Shown here piece after piece: positions 8,583 through 16,493 of a DNA stretch of 64,000 nt. A program made the translations under genes and the position numbers. This stretch comes from Fluviispira vulneris. GTDB lineage: Bacteria > Bdellovibrionota_B > Oligoflexia > Silvanigrellales > Silvanigrellaceae. The notes under the pieces are model-generated. The model did not search any database. It had not been told where the DNA came from and saw only the letters and a list, made by a program, of their open reading frames with translations. The stretch lies in assembly GCF_014281055.1 (NCBI RefSeq), contig NZ_JACRSE010000006.1:124001-188000 (forward strand), read 5' to 3'. Each line of letters begins with the position of its first letter. Positions within the stretch are counted from its first letter, which is position 1.

Positions 8583-8646
8583 CACTCGCTGCCTTACTTT
8601 AGAAAGCGGTCATCTACTCGGAGGCCGCACGACAACCCACCATAAA

Positions 8647-8699
8647 ACAAAGGCACAGATACACTAACAGAAGTGATGGCAGACGGCGGTGCCTTTTGT
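8647..8699. repeat. Inverted repeat near attL
   Basis: ACAAAGGCAC (8647-8656) faces GTGCCTTTTGT (8689-8699), leaving a 32-base loop. It could be a hairpin RNA, a terminator for leftward reading, or a protein site. No gene covers it. Confidence 0.3.
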
Positions 8700-8726
8700 T
8701 GCCTCCGCTACGGCCTTCTTTACTGT

Positions 8727-8950
8727 GTCTGGCAGTTGCGAAAAGAACCCAACCCTAAAATCACAGTTGCTATAATTTAAGACAGTTATTTGAGGCTGGT
8801 ACGTTTATTATAGTATACTTTAGTATATATAAAATATTATTATTAATTAATAATAAAATATAGAGAGAGGATAGGAGTTTGAGAAACTCTGTTTTTATCG
8901 TTTTCTCAATTTTATAGAGAAGGGTTGGGCTTTTTACTCAACCGCCAGAC
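8727..8950. repeat. Left copy of a ~225-bp element with imperfect inverted ends
   Basis: The element opens with GTCTGGCAGTTG and closes with CAACCGCCAGAC. Its 30-bp ends match as inverted repeats at 25 of 30 positions. The AT-rich core carries a rightward promoter-like pair, TTGAGG and TATACT 18 bases apart (about 8789-8818). A second copy in opposite orientation lies at 42436-42664 near the other prophage end. No protein is encoded. It could be a duplicated early regulatory region, an invertible promoter cassette, or a MITE-like element. Confidence 0.7.
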
Positions 8951-9213
8951 TATAGCACACAGCCGCACACCGCAGCAGCTCCCGCACCTCGCCTGAAAAG
9001 CCTGCCACTCTCCCGCCGTTAACTACAGCCCTTGGAAATGTATAACAGCATGCTAAAATCGGCGATTTTTACAATACGCTGTAGTGTCTGCAGCTTACCA
9101 ATCGTTGAGCGGCCGATTTCTTTGGTTATATTTTAGTTTTTGCAAAAATTTTGGCCATATAAAAATTATTATAGCAGGTTATGGTTTTTGGAGAAAAAAT
9201 CTATCGCAACAGA

Positions 9214-9242
9214 TTGACATGCCTAGGGAAAAGTTATAAAAC
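9214..9242 (+). promoter_or_regulatory. Probable early rightward promoter
   Basis: A perfect TTGACA (9214-9219) is followed by TATAAA (15-base spacer, 9235-9240) or TAAAAC (17-base spacer, 9237-9242). Transcription would start near 9249, at the 21-bp repeat described next, and run into the leader and early genes. Confidence 0.5.
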
Positions 9243-9246
9243 TTGG

Positions 9247-9267
9247 TTACGAGAAAAACACAAGAGA
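9247..9267 (+). repeat. 21-bp direct repeat, copy 1 (leader element)
   Basis: A 21-bp word starting TTACGAGAAAAAC lies at the predicted start of the early transcript and is repeated exactly at 9707-9727. It is followed by a hairpin TTTGTTG/CGACAAA (one G-U pair). Two exact copies of a noncoding word in the early leader suggest an RNA or protein recognition site such as an antitermination site. This role is inferred. Confidence 0.5.
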
Positions 9268-9436
9268 CTTTGTTGCCCAAGTGCGACAAACCTCAGGCAG
9301 GTAAGCACTCCGTCGCACTACCAATGCTAGGATATAGCCTAACTGACCTACTCGGCGGCTGCTATAAAAACCCCCGAGGAAGCCCAATTGCACCAACAAT
9401 TGAGGAAAAAGTATACTCCCGCAAGGAGATGTGAAA

Positions 9437-9520
9437 ATGAGAGAGCTTAGTCCTCTCATTAATGTGTTTATAAACAAATTTTATGGGCACAGTAATGAGC
9501 GATACTTACCCTACTACTAA
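9437..9520 (+). CDS. Small ORF (27 aa) with start codon inside a hairpin
   Basis: AAGGAG (9423-9428) is 8 nt before an ATG that opens a 27-codon frame (MRELSPLINVFINKFYG...). The start codon is embedded in a perfect 8-bp inverted repeat, AATGAGAG (9436-9443) with CTCTCATT (9453-9460), so translation could be blocked by RNA folding. The peptide has no recognised family. It may be a leader peptide of the early operon. Confidence is limited by its size. Confidence 0.35.
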   Translation: MRELSPLINVFINKFYGHSNERYLPYY

Positions 9521-9706
9521 ATTTAAATAAAAAAACCACAACACGTTAGTTGCGGACAGATATTGCTATATTTTCAATTATTGCATTTTTAATAAAATTA
9601 TATATATATATAAAAAGGCTATGCGCCAATATTGCTATAAAATACCAGCGCACTTAATAATTACATCGAAATTACGAGAGCCTTCGCCACCACATTTTTT
9701 GTTAGT

Positions 9707-9727
9707 TTACGAGAAAAACACAAGAGA
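9707..9727 (+). repeat. 21-bp direct repeat, copy 2
   Basis: An exact second copy of 9247-9267. It is enclosed by TCGCCACCA upstream and TGGTGGCGA downstream, which would display the repeat in a loop of roughly 35 nt in RNA. Confidence 0.5.
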
Positions 9728-10057
9728 TGGTGGCGATATTCTATTTTGCGAATGTGTTTTTAACGTTTCGATTACCAGTCGAAACACACACTCCAGCGCG
9801 CGTACATGACGGGCACTAAAACTACTATAGCTATACATAAATTTAAGTCAAGGGTTTACCAGCACGTATCGGTAAAATATTTTTACCGCAGGGTACTACC
9901 ATACATTTGTATATCACTAAAATCACTACCTAAAAATTTTTAAAATTACAAAAATAGGGTAGGAGGGTATACTACAATTAAAGTATCAATAGCTCTCTAA
10001 AATCTATAAATGCTCCCACTAGGCCAGCAAAAACCTGAAGAACAAAGGAGAAATCAA

Positions 10058-10066
10058 ATGCTCTAA
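10058..10066 (+). other. Two-codon minigene (ATG CTC TAA) behind a strong ribosome-binding site
   Basis: AAAGGAG (10044-10050) is 7 nt before an ATG that is followed by one Leu codon and TAA. Phage lambda bar minigenes, AUG plus one codon and stop, are known to be translated and to trap tRNA. This one may be such a minigene, a translational regulator, or a relic of a mutated gene. Confidence 0.35.
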
Positions 10067-10168
10067 TTTACCGTTATACATCCCCACAGAATCCGCGCTA
10101 AACGGAGAGCCTAATCTTGAGCTCTCCTCTACCGTCCAGCCAACACAACAACAAAATAGGAGGAACAC

Positions 10169-10399
10169 ATGCGCGGCGACGACCCGCACTCGTTTGTCGA
10201 TATTTCCGATTTGCTAGAAAAATACCCACATAAAAAGCAGGAGCTACTTATGCGATACGGTTATAAATTTGCAGTTATCGTCGGCGATAAAACGCTCGGT
10301 TATTTTAAAACATTAGAAAGAGCAGAGCAGTTTGCGCGAATTTTCGAGAGCGACGGTGCGCAAATTCTCGAGAAAGGAGGCGAACTTGAGCACAAATGA
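10169..10399 (+). CDS. Phage early protein, unknown (76 aa)
   Basis: The ATG has an excellent AGGAGG box about 7 nt upstream. The 76-aa product has no recognised domain; SDLLEKYPHKKQELLMRYG looks helical. It overlaps the start of the endolysin gene by 14 bases (10386-10399), so the two are likely translationally coupled. Confidence 0.65.
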   Translation: MRGDDPHSFVDISDLLEKYPHKKQELLMRYGYKFAVIVGDKTLGYFKTLERAEQFARIFESDGAQILEKGGELEHK

Positions 10400-10847
10400 T
10401 AGATTCGACGAATTTTTTAAATTGCTGATGTTTTTGGAAGGCGGCGAAAGCAACCACAGCAACGACCGCGGCGGGCACACAAAATTTGGAATTACGCAGA
10501 AATTATATGACAAACACCGAGATAAATACAAAAAGCCTCATGCGTCTGTGGCTGGACTTACTACAGGAGGCGCGCGGCTAGTATATCGTGAAGAGTTTTA
10601 CAAGCCTGTCGAGTATTGTGACAACATCGAACGCCACTATAATTATTTTGATATGTGCGTAAATAGCGGTTACAGAAATTACAAAAAAATGCAGATTGAA
10701 AACCCCGCAGATATTTACAAGTACCGCAAGGATTTTTTCAGTAAAATTGCAGAGAATGATAGTTCACAAAAAGTTTTTTTACGCGGCTGGCTCAACAGAC
10801 TGGACGTTATTAAAACATATTTTGAGACAGGGTTAAAAATAGTATAA
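10386..10847 (+). CDS. GH108-type phage endolysin (muramidase)
   Basis: The product has the glycosyl hydrolase 108 signature LEGGESNHSNDRGGHTKFGI, with the catalytic Glu in EGG, then a C-terminal region like the family's peptidoglycan-binding part. Family knowledge: these enzymes cleave the glycan strand of peptidoglycan. I place the start at TTG 10386 because AAAGGAGG (10373-10380) is 5 nt upstream. The longer ATG-initiated frame from 10332 lacks a ribosome-binding site and overlaps the previous gene heavily. Length from TTG is 153 aa. There is no signal peptide, so export needs a holin. Its place in the early arm, far from the 3-TM holin at 34338, is unusual. Confidence 0.85.
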   Translation: MSTNDRFDEFFKLLMFLEGGESNHSNDRGGHTKFGITQKLYDKHRDKYKKPHASVAGLTTGGARLVYREEFYKPVEYCDNIERHYNYFDMCVNSGYRNYKKMQIENPADIYKYRKDFFSKIAENDSSQKVFLRGWLNRLDVIKTYFETGLKIV

Positions 10848-10882
10848 AAATCACATTAAAATTAAATAACGGAGGCTCTACT

Positions 10883-10996
10883 TTGGAAACCTCGGCACTC
10901 ACGGCGGTTGTATTTTTAGTATTTACAGCCGTCACGGCATTATGTGTGTATTTTTTGTTTAACAGCAATAATAAGCCGCCGTTTTGCGGCGGTTAA
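10883..10996 (+). CDS. Small single-pass membrane protein (37 aa), TTG start
   Basis: ACGGAGGC precedes a TTG start. The peptide METSALTAVVFLVFTAVTAL continues to CVYFLFN, a single membrane segment, and ends in NNKPPFCGG. The final codons form a strong CCGCCG/CGGCGG hairpin with loop TTTTG. Because it follows the endolysin directly, it may be a holin-like or regulatory lysis peptide. That role is inferred from position. Confidence 0.5.
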   Translation: METSALTAVVFLVFTAVTALCVYFLFNSNNKPPFCGG

Positions 10997-11016
10997 ATTA
11001 AATAGGAGGCGATTGA

Positions 11017-11154
11017 ATGAACGCAGCGGAAACGGTCGGAATTGTGCTCTGTGTAGGAAGTTTTTTAAGTAACCTTCTGCCTCTATTTTTGTACGTAATT
11101 TTTATTATTTTTGTGTGGATTATGTGCATGTTTGCAAAGAAAAAATACGGTTAA
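11017..11154 (+). CDS. Small membrane protein (45 aa)
   Basis: AGGAGG (11004-11009) is 7 nt before the ATG. The 45-aa product is mostly hydrophobic (two short stretches at about residues 7-16 and 20-37) and ends FAKKKYG, so its C-terminus should be cytoplasmic. It lies in a run of three small membrane proteins after the endolysin. A holin or holin-regulator role is possible. Confidence 0.55.
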   Translation: MNAAETVGIVLCVGSFLSNLLPLFLYVIFIIFVWIMCMFAKKKYG

Positions 11155-11170
11155 AGGAGGCTTCGTAGAT

Positions 11171-11338
11171 ATTATTTCAGCAATCGCAACTCTATTTTTA
11201 ATTGGGGCGGGGTTTGTAATTTGCATATGCGTTTGTGCAATATGTCACGAAAATACACGAAGAAAAAAATGTAGTAAATATACAGTCGAAAATTTAAAAA
11301 CGAGGCGGTTAAATGAGCAAAATAAAACCCATCGTTAA
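11171..11338 (+). CDS. Small membrane protein, start uncertain
   Basis: AAAGGAGG (11153-11160) overlaps the previous stop, but no ATG, GTG or TTG follows at normal distance. An ATT at 11171 is the only plausible rare start; the in-frame TTG at 11111 would overlap the previous gene by 44 bases. The product has one membrane segment (IISAIATLFLIGAGFVICICVC) and a basic tail. It overlaps the next gene by 26 bases. It is real if the strong ribosome-binding site is used. Confidence 0.4.
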   Translation: MISAIATLFLIGAGFVICICVCAICHENTRRKKCSKYTVENLKTRRLNEQNKTHR

Positions 11339-11585
11339 AGCTATAGTTTATCGCGGTTATGTAGGAACGCGTACTGCAAGCAAAGAAAAAGATTTAAACA
11401 GATATAATTACTACATCGAGCAAGCGGAAATTAAAATAAAAAACATAAATAATTTAATTGAAAGACACAAAAAATCTGTAGCGGATTTAAACGAATTTGT
11501 GGAAGAAATAAAATCACTAATAGCTAACATAGACGCGCATTATTCATCTGGTACACACCGCCAGAACATATACTCACGACAATAA
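11313..11585 (+). CDS. Phage protein with coiled coil, unknown (90 aa)
   Basis: A charged, helical 90-aa protein; residues 28-75 look like a coiled coil (NYYIEQAEIKIKNINNLIE). No domain recognised. It is the last of the small-gene cluster before DNA polymerase. Confidence 0.6.
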   Translation: MSKIKPIVKAIVYRGYVGTRTASKEKDLNRYNYYIEQAEIKIKNINNLIERHKKSVADLNEFVEEIKSLIANIDAHYSSGTHRQNIYSRQ

Positions 11586-11604
11586 TAATAATTAAGGAGT
11601 AACA

Positions 11605-13593
11605 ATGCTACTAACTCCAATAGATTTTGAATTTTTTAACGCAAACGAGCGCAACCCTACTCTCGTTTGTGCAGTAGTTGGCACTACAAAATATTGGCTA
11701 TTAGATGGCAGCGATACGCACGCACTCATTGATAAACTCCGCAGCATTAAAAGACTTACAGCGTATTACGCGATTGCTGAAGCCCGTTGCCTGCAAGCGC
11801 TCGGATTAGAGCCTTTTCATGATTATGAGTGGGTTGATTTATACGCAGAGTTTCGCATGCTGCAGAATTCTAACAATAAATTTAGTTACGGTAGTTACAT
11901 TAACAAAAAGGGCGTACGCACATTTTCAACTCCGCCGCCTGCGTCCGAGTACGGAGATGTAGCGGACGAAGACGAAGGCGAGGATGACGAAAGTCATGCA
12001 AAAATTCCGTCAAATTATGTTAATGCGGCTTTTAAATTACTCGGGGTTGTCGAAGATACAGAGCGCAAAAATAAAATGCGCGATATAATTTTATCGAAAG
12101 ATATTGAACTTATAAGTGAATATAAGGAGGAAATTTTAGAGTATTGTTACAGTGACGTGCACAATTTAATCCCCATGTACGAACAAATAACGCACGAGTA
12201 TTACAGCCTAGGGCTGCGAAATTTTGAAAGTGATATGTTAAAGCGGGGGCGGTATGCGGCAGCAACCGCAATGTGCGAAAGCGAAGGCATTAGCATTAAT
12301 TATGATTTATTGAAGCGTATCATAGAAAAAACGCCAGAATTACTGCAGTCCGGTAAATTGGAGGTCAACAATGAATCTCAAAAATTAATCAGCAGCGACG
12401 TATTTTTAAAAGAGTATCAAAAGCCTGATAAAATACACAAAAATGGCCGTGTGCACACGTACAAACCTGAGCCTCCCAGAAAGGACACAAAAGCGATTCA
12501 AGAGTGTATTAAATCATTTAACTTAAGCTCTTGGCCTTTAACAGATAGTAAAAATAAGAAAGATAAATCCAAAACAACTAAACCCAAAAAGGAGATTTTG
12601 AGCACAGCTAAAAAAACTTTAGAATCGTACCGTCATTTACCTTTTGTAGAATCTCTTTATAAATACAATAAACTAGACGCGTCACTGAAATGGTTTTCCG
12701 GTAAAAATAGCAACGGTTTTTTCGATGCGTACAGTTTTCGCGACAGTAGAGTGCGGCCATTCTACGGAATTTTTGGCACACAAACAGGAAGAAATGCTGC
12801 AAAGGCAAAAACATTTCCGCTTGCAATGTCAAACTGGTTGCGTGCGATAATTCAACCGCCCGAAGGGTACGTAATAATCGGCGCGGATTTTTCACAGCAA
12901 GAAGTCGCAGTCGCCGCATGGCTTTCTCAAGATAATAATTTAATAGACGCGTACAACTCCGGAGATGTCTATCTAGCATTCGCGAAAATGGCAGGAATGG
13001 TCCCGCAAGACGCAACTAAAGCGTCTCACGAAGCTGAGCGCGATTTGTGCAAATCCACCGTACTGGGTCTGCAGTTTGGAATGGGTGCAGGTTTGCTGCA
13101 GCAAAAATTAACGTATGATTGTAAGCGCTCTGTTACGTTAGAAGAAACGCTTGAGCTAATTAACCACCATAAAACAGTATTTAAGTTGTACTGGAAATGG
13201 GTGCATGAGTTGCGTGAAAAATACAAAGCGGGAGTTCCCGTGGTCATGCCCCAGTGGGTTTTGTGGTGTGATAATCCTCGGATAACAAGCGTAAGTAATG
13301 CGCCCGTTCAAGGCACTGGCGCAGCAATCACAAGAGAATCTATAGTTTTGGGTACTGCTGAAAACGTACGTTTTATGTGTTCGCTGCATGATGCATGTTA
13401 TGTGTATGCGAAAGCTGAACAAAAAGAAGAGGAGGAAGCGAAACTCAGAAAAATAATGAGACAAGCAACTGAGAACATTCTAGGTCAAAATTGTATTGAC
13501 ATACGTGTCGATGTGAAAACTATATCTCACGGGGATGTTTGGATAGATAAAAAAGGCCAAAAGGACTGGCAAAAGATTAGCGCCCTACTTTAA
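11605..13593 (+). CDS. Family-A DNA polymerase with 3'-5' exonuclease domain
   Basis: A 662-aa replicative polymerase of PolI type. The N-terminal 3'-5' exonuclease shows Exo I (PIDFEF, Asp/Glu), a weak Exo II and Exo III (CYSDVHNLI). The acidic insert at about residues 112-130 is unusual. Polymerase motif A is GADFSQQEVAVAA (Asp428), motif B RDLCKSTVLGLQFGMGA (Arg479, Lys483), and motif C SLHDACYVYA (Asp596). In motif C the usual Glu after the Asp is Ala597. There is no 5'-3' exonuclease domain. AAGGAG precedes the ATG. It works with the nucleases and helicase downstream to replicate phage DNA. Confidence 0.93.
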   Translation: MLLTPIDFEFFNANERNPTLVCAVVGTTKYWLLDGSDTHALIDKLRSIKRLTAYYAIAEARCLQALGLEPFHDYEWVDLYAEFRMLQNSNNKFSYGSYINKKGVRTFSTPPPASEYGDVADEDEGEDDESHAKIPSNYVNAAFKLLGVVEDTERKNKMRDIILSKDIELISEYKEEILEYCYSDVHNLIPMYEQITHEYYSLGLRNFESDMLKRGRYAAATAMCESEGISINYDLLKRIIEKTPELLQSGKLEVNNESQKLISSDVFLKEYQKPDKIHKNGRVHTYKPEPPRKDTKAIQECIKSFNLSSWPLTDSKNKKDKSKTTKPKKEILSTAKKTLESYRHLPFVESLYKYNKLDASLKWFSGKNSNGFFDAYSFRDSRVRPFYGIFGTQTGRNAAKAKTFPLAMSNWLRAIIQPPEGYVIIGADFSQQEVAVAAWLSQDNNLIDAYNSGDVYLAFAKMAGMVPQDATKASHEAERDLCKSTVLGLQFGMGAGLLQQKLTYDCKRSVTLEETLELINHHKTVFKLYWKWVHELREKYKAGVPVVMPQWVLWCDNPRITSVSNAPVQGTGAAITRESIVLGTAENVRFMCSLHDACYVYAKAEQKEEEEAKLRKIMRQATENILGQNCIDIRVDVKTISHGDVWIDKKGQKDWQKISALL

Positions 13594-13644
13594 TAAATCA
13601 CAGCAAAATAAAAAAAACGTAATAATAATAATGGAGAAAATAAA

Positions 13645-14049
13645 ATGACAAACACATCATCTACGACTTTCGTTGCTAAAAAACCTGAGAAAAAACACTG
13701 CAAAATTGTAAAATTCGAACAAGAGGACGGTAATTTTGAAATAAAGAAACGCTTCTTAAATAAAGAAGAAATCGAGAAAAAATTTCCCGAACAATTTCAT
13801 TTAATATATGAAAACGAAAGTATAACTGGCACAATTGCAAATTTTCACGAAAATTCTTACGGTACACTGATGTTTTTAACTCTAGAAAGTGGCGACGATG
13901 TAATGATTCCGCTGCATACAGATTTAGAATATAAATTAAGGGGTTTTGAGAAAAAAACGAAGGTTGAAATTAAATACCTCGGCCGAAAACCGAGCCCTAA
14001 AGACTCTAAAAAAACATTATTTAAATTTGAAGCAACCCGAGTACCGTAA
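13645..14049 (+). CDS. Phage protein between polymerase and exonuclease, unknown (134 aa)
   Basis: A 134-aa beta-rich, Lys-rich protein (ITGTIANFHENSYGTLMFLTL suggests a beta-barrel). Its position between polymerase and recombination nuclease would suit a DNA-binding accessory protein, but I see no defining motif. ATGGAG lies upstream of the ATG. Confidence 0.6.
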   Translation: MTNTSSTTFVAKKPEKKHCKIVKFEQEDGNFEIKKRFLNKEEIEKKFPEQFHLIYENESITGTIANFHENSYGTLMFLTLESGDDVMIPLHTDLEYKLRGFEKKTKVEIKYLGRKPSPKDSKKTLFKFEATRVP

Positions 14050-14089
14050 AAAAACTCTCAAAAATTAACTCTAATAAACAAGGACGTTT

Positions 14090-14887
14090 ATGACAGCTAT
14101 CATCATGGGCGAGAACGAATATCGCAGCCTCGACCGATTAAATTTTTCAACATTCAAATACATTTTACATTCGACAAAAAAATATTTACTGCAAAAAGAG
14201 AATCCGTGGGCAGGCAACGACGCAACCCGACTTGGAAGTGCTGCGCACGCATGGCTGCAAAATGACAAAGATAAAGTGCATTTTGAGCCCGATTTATCAG
14301 GCATAAAAACAAAGGCGGGCAGTGACGCAAAAAACCCCCGAAACACGACGGAAGGGAAAGGAATTCTCGCAGAATTTAAAAAGTCGCTACCCGCGGGGGC
14401 TATTATCGTACCACCAGACGCGTTAGAAGTGCTCACAGGCATTGAAAAAAGTTGGCAGGAAAACGACGACGTGCAGCGGTTGCGCGAAAAAATAACGCAC
14501 ATAGAGCGAACACACATTTTCACGTATGACGATTTAAAATTTAAGGCGAGACTCGACGAAGAAGGCGACGATTTTGTAACCGATTTAAAGTCGACTAGCA
14601 CAGACGCGAGTAGGGAAAATGTTTATAGTATTATTAAAAGTAAACACTATGACATGCAGGCAGCGACGTATCTTGTCGGCAAATCTGAGGAGACGGGAAT
14701 TCCTATTTTAGAAATTCCGTATTATATGGTTTTTTTAGAAACGTTTGCGCCGTACGATACCTATGTTTACCAGCTTTCAAAAGCGGTAATTACTGAGGGA
14801 TTGCGAAAATTAAATACCGCAATTGATTTGTACCGCAGCCAGATTTTAGCAGGCGAAAAAATTTATAACAGATTAGCTGTAGTTTAA
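14090..14887 (+). CDS. PD-(D/E)XK exonuclease, RecE/DUF3799-like
   Basis: A 265-aa protein resembling phage RecE C-terminal/DUF3799 nucleases. It has RLGSAAHAWL (helix with conserved His), KARLDEEGDDFVTDLKST with the metal-binding core (Asp165-x-Lys167), and YDMQAATYL downstream, as in lambda-exonuclease-like folds. Family knowledge: these degrade dsDNA 5'-3' to leave ssDNA for recombination or repair. No RecT-like annealing protein is recognisable nearby; the preceding 134-aa gene is the only candidate partner. Confidence 0.82.
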   Translation: MTAIIMGENEYRSLDRLNFSTFKYILHSTKKYLLQKENPWAGNDATRLGSAAHAWLQNDKDKVHFEPDLSGIKTKAGSDAKNPRNTTEGKGILAEFKKSLPAGAIIVPPDALEVLTGIEKSWQENDDVQRLREKITHIERTHIFTYDDLKFKARLDEEGDDFVTDLKSTSTDASRENVYSIIKSKHYDMQAATYLVGKSEETGIPILEIPYYMVFLETFAPYDTYVYQLSKAVITEGLRKLNTAIDLYRSQILAGEKIYNRLAVV

Positions 14888-14995
14888 ATACTCACATTAT
14901 CTGCGGGTTTATCCTTAATTTTACTACAGTTTAACTACATTAAATCTATCGTTTAGTAATAATTATATTTAAAATTTAATACACGGAGTTAAAAA

Positions 14996-15352
14996 ATGAA
15001 TACAAATTATTCGGAAAAATATTGTGAATTATCGGATTTATATGCAAAATTAAATCAACAACTACAAAAGATAAAAGAAGCAAATGAACGCAATGTTAAA
15101 AAACTCGAATCTTTAACAGAAGAGCACGAATGGCTAAAAAAATCTAATAAAGAAAATCTAGAGTATATTCATTTTCTGGATAACAGCCCAGAGATGGACG
15201 ACATGTATGCAGCGCATGGGAAACTCACAGATTTAAAAGTTAATTTGCACACACTTTGGTGTAATTTTCATAATAAAAGTATTTCTGAAATAAAAGACAC
15301 TATCGCTAAACTTGCTGAAATAAAAACATATGACAGCAAAAAAACTCAGTAA
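14996..15352 (+). CDS. Coiled-coil phage protein, unknown (118 aa)
   Basis: A 118-aa protein with a predicted coiled coil over residues 12-60. No domain recognised. ACGGAG precedes the ATG. Its end overlaps the next gene by 23 bases. Confidence 0.6.
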   Translation: MNTNYSEKYCELSDLYAKLNQQLQKIKEANERNVKKLESLTEEHEWLKKSNKENLEYIHFLDNSPEMDDMYAAHGKLTDLKVNLHTLWCNFHNKSISEIKDTIAKLAEIKTYDSKKTQ

Positions 15353-15809
15353 GTACGAGCAAATTTTAGCAACTGCAGTCTCGCAAAAAGAATGGCTGGC
15401 ACAGGAAACTCGCGACAAAAACAAACACATTCGCCCGCAAAAAAAGGCGGGCATTAAACTTTCAAAGCCGCAGAGCGGCGGACAACTTGAGCGAGATGTG
15501 CGCGCCTCCTGTAACGGATATATGCGGGATTTTCTAAAATTTACCGCCGTTACGTTATTTACAGGGGGGATACCTACACGAAGCGGCTACCTTGCCCCTA
15601 ATCCCGCCGTCGGAATTCCCGACACCTTGGTTTTTAATAAATTTAAACGCATCGTGTTTTGGGTTGAATATAAACGCAATTTTGGCGGAGTTTTGTCGCC
15701 AGAACAGCAGAAAATGCACGCGGATTTACAGGCGTGCGGTGCGATAGTTTTGGTAGTTACGTCACTTGACGATTTAAAATCACAGTTAAAAAATCACAAT
15801 TTAATTTAA
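15330..15809 (+). CDS. VRR-NUC domain nuclease
   Basis: A 159-aa protein. A basic N-terminus is followed by a VRR-NUC fold: GIPD at residues 95-98, FWVEYKRNFGGVLSPEQQ with Glu113-x-Lys115, and KMHADLQACGAIVLVVTS at the end. Family knowledge: stand-alone VRR-NUC proteins in phages act as structure-specific nucleases, for example Holliday-junction resolvase-like. It is the second of three probable nucleases in this arm. Confidence 0.88.
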   Translation: MTAKKLSKYEQILATAVSQKEWLAQETRDKNKHIRPQKKAGIKLSKPQSGGQLERDVRASCNGYMRDFLKFTAVTLFTGGIPTRSGYLAPNPAVGIPDTLVFNKFKRIVFWVEYKRNFGGVLSPEQQKMHADLQACGAIVLVVTSLDDLKSQLKNHNLI

Positions 15810-15848
15810 ATATTATTTAGCTGCATTGCCGCAGTAGAAGGGTAAAAT

Positions 15849-16196
15849 ATGACTGGCGTTAGAGAAGTTGAAGCGTTTAAAATGATGCTAGACGGAAAAA
15901 AAATGGTTGACGAGACGGGGTGCGTGTATTGGCTACACAAAATTGACAGTTTAGTTTTATACAAGCCCTGCGATAGCCCTATAACTTATAAAATGGAATA
16001 TTTCACGTTTTTAAAGCCCCAGCCTTCCGAATTTAAAGAATATAATTGCTACGAATTTACCGTTTTATTAAACCCTGCAGAAATTGAAAATTGTACTAAA
16101 GAAAAAAAAGACTCGTCTATTAATTACTACACTAGTTATACAAACGCTCCGGATACAGTAAAACGATATAAAGTAACAATTGAAGAATTATGGTAA
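15849..16196 (+). CDS. Small phage protein of a locally repeated family (115 aa)
   Basis: A 115-aa protein that opens REVEAFKMMLDGKKMVDETGCVYWL. The same layout (EAF..ML.GK.V with a tryptophan or tyrosine strand and a K/E pair) recurs in the genes at 16935 (twice) and 18053. It is a small domain used several times in this operon. Function unknown. AGAAGGG lies upstream. Confidence 0.6.
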   Translation: MTGVREVEAFKMMLDGKKMVDETGCVYWLHKIDSLVLYKPCDSPITYKMEYFTFLKPQPSEFKEYNCYEFTVLLNPAEIENCTKEKKDSSINYYTSYTNAPDTVKRYKVTIEELW

Positions 16197-16263
16197 AAAA
16201 AAAAACGCCCTCGTCGAAAATATAAATCACAATTTAATTTAAAAATGCCGGAGCCCCAAAGCA

Positions 16264-16488
16264 ATGATAGTCAAGCAAATATGTGAAAGAAGAGACGGCA
16301 GAATATTCTTAGAAATTGAGGTGGACGGTGAAACAATGTTTTACGTCCGAGACGGCGAAGCGGAGGACAATAATTTATATAGAAATTTTAATGACTGTTT
16401 TTCAGTGACCGAACTGATGGAATTAGCATATGATGCCGGCAAAAATGGCGAAGAATTTGTATTAATTAAAGAAGAAATCGAGGAATAA
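16264..16488 (+). CDS. Small acidic phage protein (74 aa)
   Basis: A 74-aa acidic protein (pI clearly low; EVDGETMFYVRDGEAEDNN). No domain recognised. GGAG lies about 9 nt before the ATG. Confidence 0.55.
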   Translation: MIVKQICERRDGRIFLEIEVDGETMFYVRDGEAEDNNLYRNFNDCFSVTELMELAYDAGKNGEEFVLIKEEIEE

Positions 16489-16493
16489 AAAAA

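Larger units (their letters stand above)
9521..10168. other. Prophage early leader without a convincing gene
   Basis: About 650 bases. It holds the second 21-bp repeat (9707-9727), which sits in the loop of an inverted repeat (TCGCCACCA/TGGTGGCGA), and a GTTTCGA/TCGAAAC hairpin at 9765-9785. Near 9881 there is an AT-rich palindrome, CGGTAAAATATTTTTACCG. Near 10108 there is a GGAGAGC/GCTCTCC hairpin. The open frames here have no good ribosome-binding site. It looks like regulatory RNA or replication-origin sequence. Confidence 0.4.

Noticed and set aside
9243-9434. 63-codon ORF in the phage early leader
   Set aside because: No ribosome-binding site, and it lies on top of a predicted structured leader with hairpins and the 21-bp repeat; composition does not look coding.
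9621-9809. 62-codon ORF in the early leader
   Set aside because: Weak start and overlaps the repeat-containing hairpin; no family resemblance.
11605-13593. Diversity-generating retroelement or retron (considered because BPP-1-like podoviruses carry one)
   Set aside because: No reverse transcriptase gene in any frame and no template/variable repeat pair at the tail-fibre 3' end.
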